From NCBI GenBank assembly GCA_920105625.2, contig OV050032.1, positions 22,425,981-22,489,980 on the forward strand: 64,000 nucleotides of DNA, written 5' to 3'. The notes beneath the pieces were generated by a model that saw only the letters and a program-made list of their open reading frames with translations, searched no databases and was not told the origin of the DNA. The DNA is from Clusia tigrina (lineage: Eukaryota > Arthropoda > Insecta > Diptera > Clusiidae). Made by a program: the position numbers and the translations under genes. Of the stretch, positions 60,131 through 64,000 are shown piece by piece. Each line of letters starts with the position of its first letter. Position 1 is the first letter of the stretch.

Positions 60131-63100
60131 TATATAATCCTAGTTTCTGTCAATATCAATAGTTGTGACTCCTCAGATCCAATCTCGACTAAGTTGTTAT
60201 CTCAGCTGGAGTTTACCTGTTTTATGTGAATACCTTTCCCTTAATTTAATTTAAGTATAATTTTTTGCCAAACGGTGTGACTCTTAGTACCAGTATTTTT
60301 GACAATCTTGCCTGATATACGCTCATGTAGAGCTACGAGTATACGAGGCACGTGGTAATACGGGTTCATGATTACAGACCAATTATAGTCCCTCGCATAG
60401 TAGCCTGGTGCACCTCCCTTAAAATATGACTTCCACTATCTAAACTAAAATAATGCAGTAATGTTTCATGAATATATTCAGGATCGACAAAATAAGATTC
60501 AAATAATGTAAAGCAATTAATGTTTCAAACACTTTTATACTATTTTAATGGAATGATCTGCAAACATGAAATCAAATGAACTTAACTGCTACAAAATAAA
60601 TAACACACACATTTGAAAAATCTATATTGCTGGAGCATTATTTCCGAATGTAATAGAGCCATTTCTTTTTTGTCTTATCTTTACTATTCCAGCGATATGT
60701 ATTCCAAAGCTTCACAAAGAATCCAATAGCAATGCCGCATGCTATAAGAAATGTGTATACATCTAGACTACAGTACTCGTATAGGAGCTATTTAAAGTAG
60801 TTGTTTTGATTATCTACAATCTGAAAGCTTGCTTAGAGCGAAGTGAGTATATCCTGCCACTGTGTTTCATTCTAGCATAGACATATTTGACAACGAAAAT
60901 GAATGCACTGATCGAATTAGTTCACGTATAAGCTTGGTCCGGCATGCTCACGTAATTTGCATGTGTACATTTGTGTATATGTACAACGCCTTTACCACTC
61001 GAACCATAGTCATTCGCTGGGAAAAGGAAGCGATGCGGTGCAACCCAAGACACGGGCAGTATACAACTTTGTATATACACTTTTTAATATATTACTCGAA
61101 TTCATTCCTTTAATACATAAATTAAGAATAAAATTAATGATAATTATCTATTACAATCCTCATGTAAACATATCCTCCTGCAAATAAGCTGCATACGTCA
61201 GTATCTTGGACTCGTACTGCGTGGAATCTGGCCATATTAACTTCCAACTCACAATTCGGGGCAGTAAATTAATTTTGAAACTTTTATTAGTGCGAGGATA
61301 ATTAATAACAGAGGCTGCCTGCCACATTGATGGCGGTTTGATGACGTAGCAGCTCCTTGTAAACAACCAAAACACCCACACACACACACACACAATTGTA
61401 GTCCTACATGCAATGCGCTTAAATAATATTACGACTCTTTTTTGAGTGTGTGATGCCTGGCATATTGTAACAACATTGGCGACCAAATGTCTACGCAAGT
61501 GTTGGCGTTATTGGTGCGGATGACGTTGATGTTGAAGACGCTACTGAGACGGGCGTTGATAATACGAGTACGACTACGAATACAAAGCGGCACACCGCAA
61601 ACCATGGAATTGAAATTCTCGATCGCTGGATATGATCACGCACACGATATGCGATACTTTTTAATATACGATTATAATTGCTGTTGTTGTTGTGGTTATG
61701 GAAACAAAAACAGTAATAACAACAAAGCGGCAGTCAACGAGTTTCATTGGTATGAACTGAGCAAAGGATTTCATGAAGGGCGGCAGAGGTTTCAATAAGT
61801 CTTCAAGTGGCAGCTTGGGCGAAGGAATGGAAAGCATGGATGAATGGATGTGTTCGGTCCGCTTCGGTTCAACATTATATGGATTTGGGTGGTCCATCAT
61901 AAACACAGTAATTAACAAAACAAAATACGCAGGGACACACACGCACAATCCCAAGCAAGCATGTAAAAAAGAAGCATTGCGGAAAGCAAGCCAAGTTTTA
62001 TGAAACGCAATCAAGAGTCGAAATATTGTCTGCAGCCAATTGGAATACAATGTACAGAATCTGATTTCGAACTCCTCGAATGGAAAAATACTCGTAGTCT
62101 ATTCAAATCGATTAAAGCATCAGGTGTGTCGATTGTTGACGGCTTCAAATCTGAGGCTTCAAATTGTCCATACTAATATTTTGACCGAGTAAATGCTTCT
62201 CCGTGCACAATGGTCAACAGCCCATTAGGTCCCTCTTAAATATTCCTGTTTAACCTACAACCCCGCGCATGCCCTCTTTTCAAGGGTGAAATTGTTGACC
62301 ACGGAAAATGATCTAAAAGAAATATGAGTGTTATATAAAATGGTTATGGTTTCGCCGTGAACAGTGCTGCTATGAACATAGGTCCTTCAACACCAACTCA
62401 TCTAATTTGGATACCGAAAACGCACATAACATGGCTCTGAAGAAATAGTCACCCACATTTGCTTCTTTGGTGGTATTGTCTTCAAAATTGTAACTTTCAA
62501 TTATCATGTACGAGTAGCCGTGTACACAAAATATCTCTATTGTCAGTTAACACCTTCCCAATATGCTCTCCATGTCTTCAAGCGAGATTTTCAGCTGCTG
62601 GATAAATTAACGTTGCACTAGAATAGCCCTACAGTTTCAGAGTTTTCCTTTCGGCCCAAATTACATTTTACTTAAAGAGTTGAATAACTTGAACTTTCCG
62701 TAATAATTTGCATTACCACGTATATGTCATTACTTGGCTTTTCGGGTATCGCCATTTAACATTATAAACCGGAAACTATACAAATTTCAGATTTATGCAA
62801 CATTGCCTGCATTGTAGTATAATTATAGATCAGCGACTATTGAGTATATACTCGAATGGGCTTCTGCATTTGAAGAGCCATGTTTCATAGACAATTCAAT
62901 ACCGATGCGCAATTTGAAAATATTTTAACTGAAATAGCAGAATAAATAAATTAAAAGCATACGTTTTGAAACTGAATGGTCCACTAATGATTTTATATAT
63001 AAACCTAAAACTTTAAGAATTGCTTGCATAACCAGAAATTCATGAACAAGTTATCAAAATCTTTAACTTCAGGCAAGATATGTGATCCGATGAAATGTGA

Positions 63101-64000
63101 TGTTAAAATGTATGCGACGGAAAATCATGATCAACAATTGTAAAATGTTCCTCGTTTTGATATTCAGCTTTAAATTGAAATGCTCCTTCTTGGATATGAA
63201 TTAAAATTTTCCCTAACAGATTTTCTGAATTCGAGGTCTGGATTCTGAGCTCTAAATTTGCCAAAAATCCAATGTAATATCAGTGCATGTATTAACTATG
63301 GTGCAAATACACCATCCAGGATGGCGCTTTTGATAAATATTACAACTAAAACGTGAAACACTGCACCCTGCAAAGTATTGAAAATAATAGGAAACCTCAA
63401 GAAGCCATAGATACTGATGCAAACTGTTTACTACTACAAAATGATTATTCCCTATTCCTATTGTAGACATAATAGAACATATGGTGTTATCTAATAATGT
63501 CCTTTCTGCATTTATTTAGCCTTGAAGTCAAACTCATTAAATTCCTAGCGTTGTGTAAATACTATAACAGCTCTAATCAATTCCCTTTTCCTTATGATAG
63601 TTTAATTTTGTGCGGCGTTTACTGCAATTTACCAATGGCATTGCAAGGTTCTTTTTTTTGTCGACAAATTCAATTTGTTATGTAAATAAATACCAGCGTG
63701 GGAAATCGAAAATACTTCATTAACTGTTTGTGAATATACAATTAAAATGTCTGTCTATCAAAACTTCGGATGTACGGATATCAATTTTCAATTTTTATTA
63801 CCGCAATTTAATAAATCTCATAATCCTTAAAATAATATTTTTATATTTAAAATTCCAAATAAAATTAACAAATATACACATAGATTTACAAAACGGTAAA
63901 AAGATAAAACAATAACAACAACAAAACCAGTAGCAACCACAGAGGCAACAAATCACATCGGAAGCAGTGCAAAAAATATAACAAACTTATTGACATAAAA
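60131..64000. other. Non-coding stretch at the window end
   Basis: No gene recognised. A CA microsatellite lies at 61376-61392, and 61678-61730 has GTT and AACAA tracts. The remaining short ORFs have no domain, and TACGAGTA octamers are frequent between 60334 and 62509. Confidence 0.55.
61376..61392. repeat. (CA)n microsatellite
   Basis: Seventeen bases of alternating A and C. Confidence 0.9.

Overview
The window looks like one locus from a higher dipteran (brachyceran fly) genome. It is AT-rich and gene-poor, full of simple repeats and decayed retroelements, and carries one clear host gene: a single-exon fork head gene orthologous to Drosophila crocodile (croc, FoxC class). A tephritid-like fly is a plausible source, but that is inferred from overall character and not shown by any diagnostic marker.

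Layout. 1-5917: an LTR retrotransposon on the minus strand. Its LTRs appear identical by eye. One is truncated by the window edge (1-1412) and one is complete (3968-5917, 1950 bp). The internal region is only 2555 bp and holds one open gag-protease ORF (773 aa), with no reverse transcriptase, RNase H or integrase, so the element appears non-autonomous but recent. The LTRs carry a 76-bp tandem array with a four-unit higher-order period. 5918-18950: non-coding sequence with a (TA)n block, two strong hairpins and two members of a short TTATAA-rich dispersed repeat. 18951-21105: croc, with a predicted TATA-less Inr+DPE promoter, a leader of about 600 nt and a 514-aa CDS. 21106-64000: a gene desert apart from eroded, mostly 5'-truncated non-LTR retrotransposon (LINE) fragments.

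The LINE fragments fall into at least three groups. One is an RNase H-bearing family with a (TAA)n tail (23540, 54058, and 59025 on the minus strand). A second RNase H-bearing family or families lies at 24500, 25505, 27705 and 34884. The third is a Jockey/CR1-like reverse transcriptase fragment at 59440. Tandem repeats include an 18-bp x 15 array at 39412, an 83-bp x 2 at 40746 and a 54-bp x 2 at 27029.

Beyond listed feature types, the octamer TACGAGTA (or its complement TACTCGTA) occurs 31 times by eye outside the LTR element and the croc CDS. Rough base composition predicts two or three. Other potentially interesting points are the gag-protease-only element with repeat-bearing LTRs and the 18-bp array, which places 15 GATA-type motifs in phase. 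No tRNA, rRNA, CRISPR or second convincing host gene was recognised. Introns or small exons of neighbouring genes cannot be excluded without transcript data.
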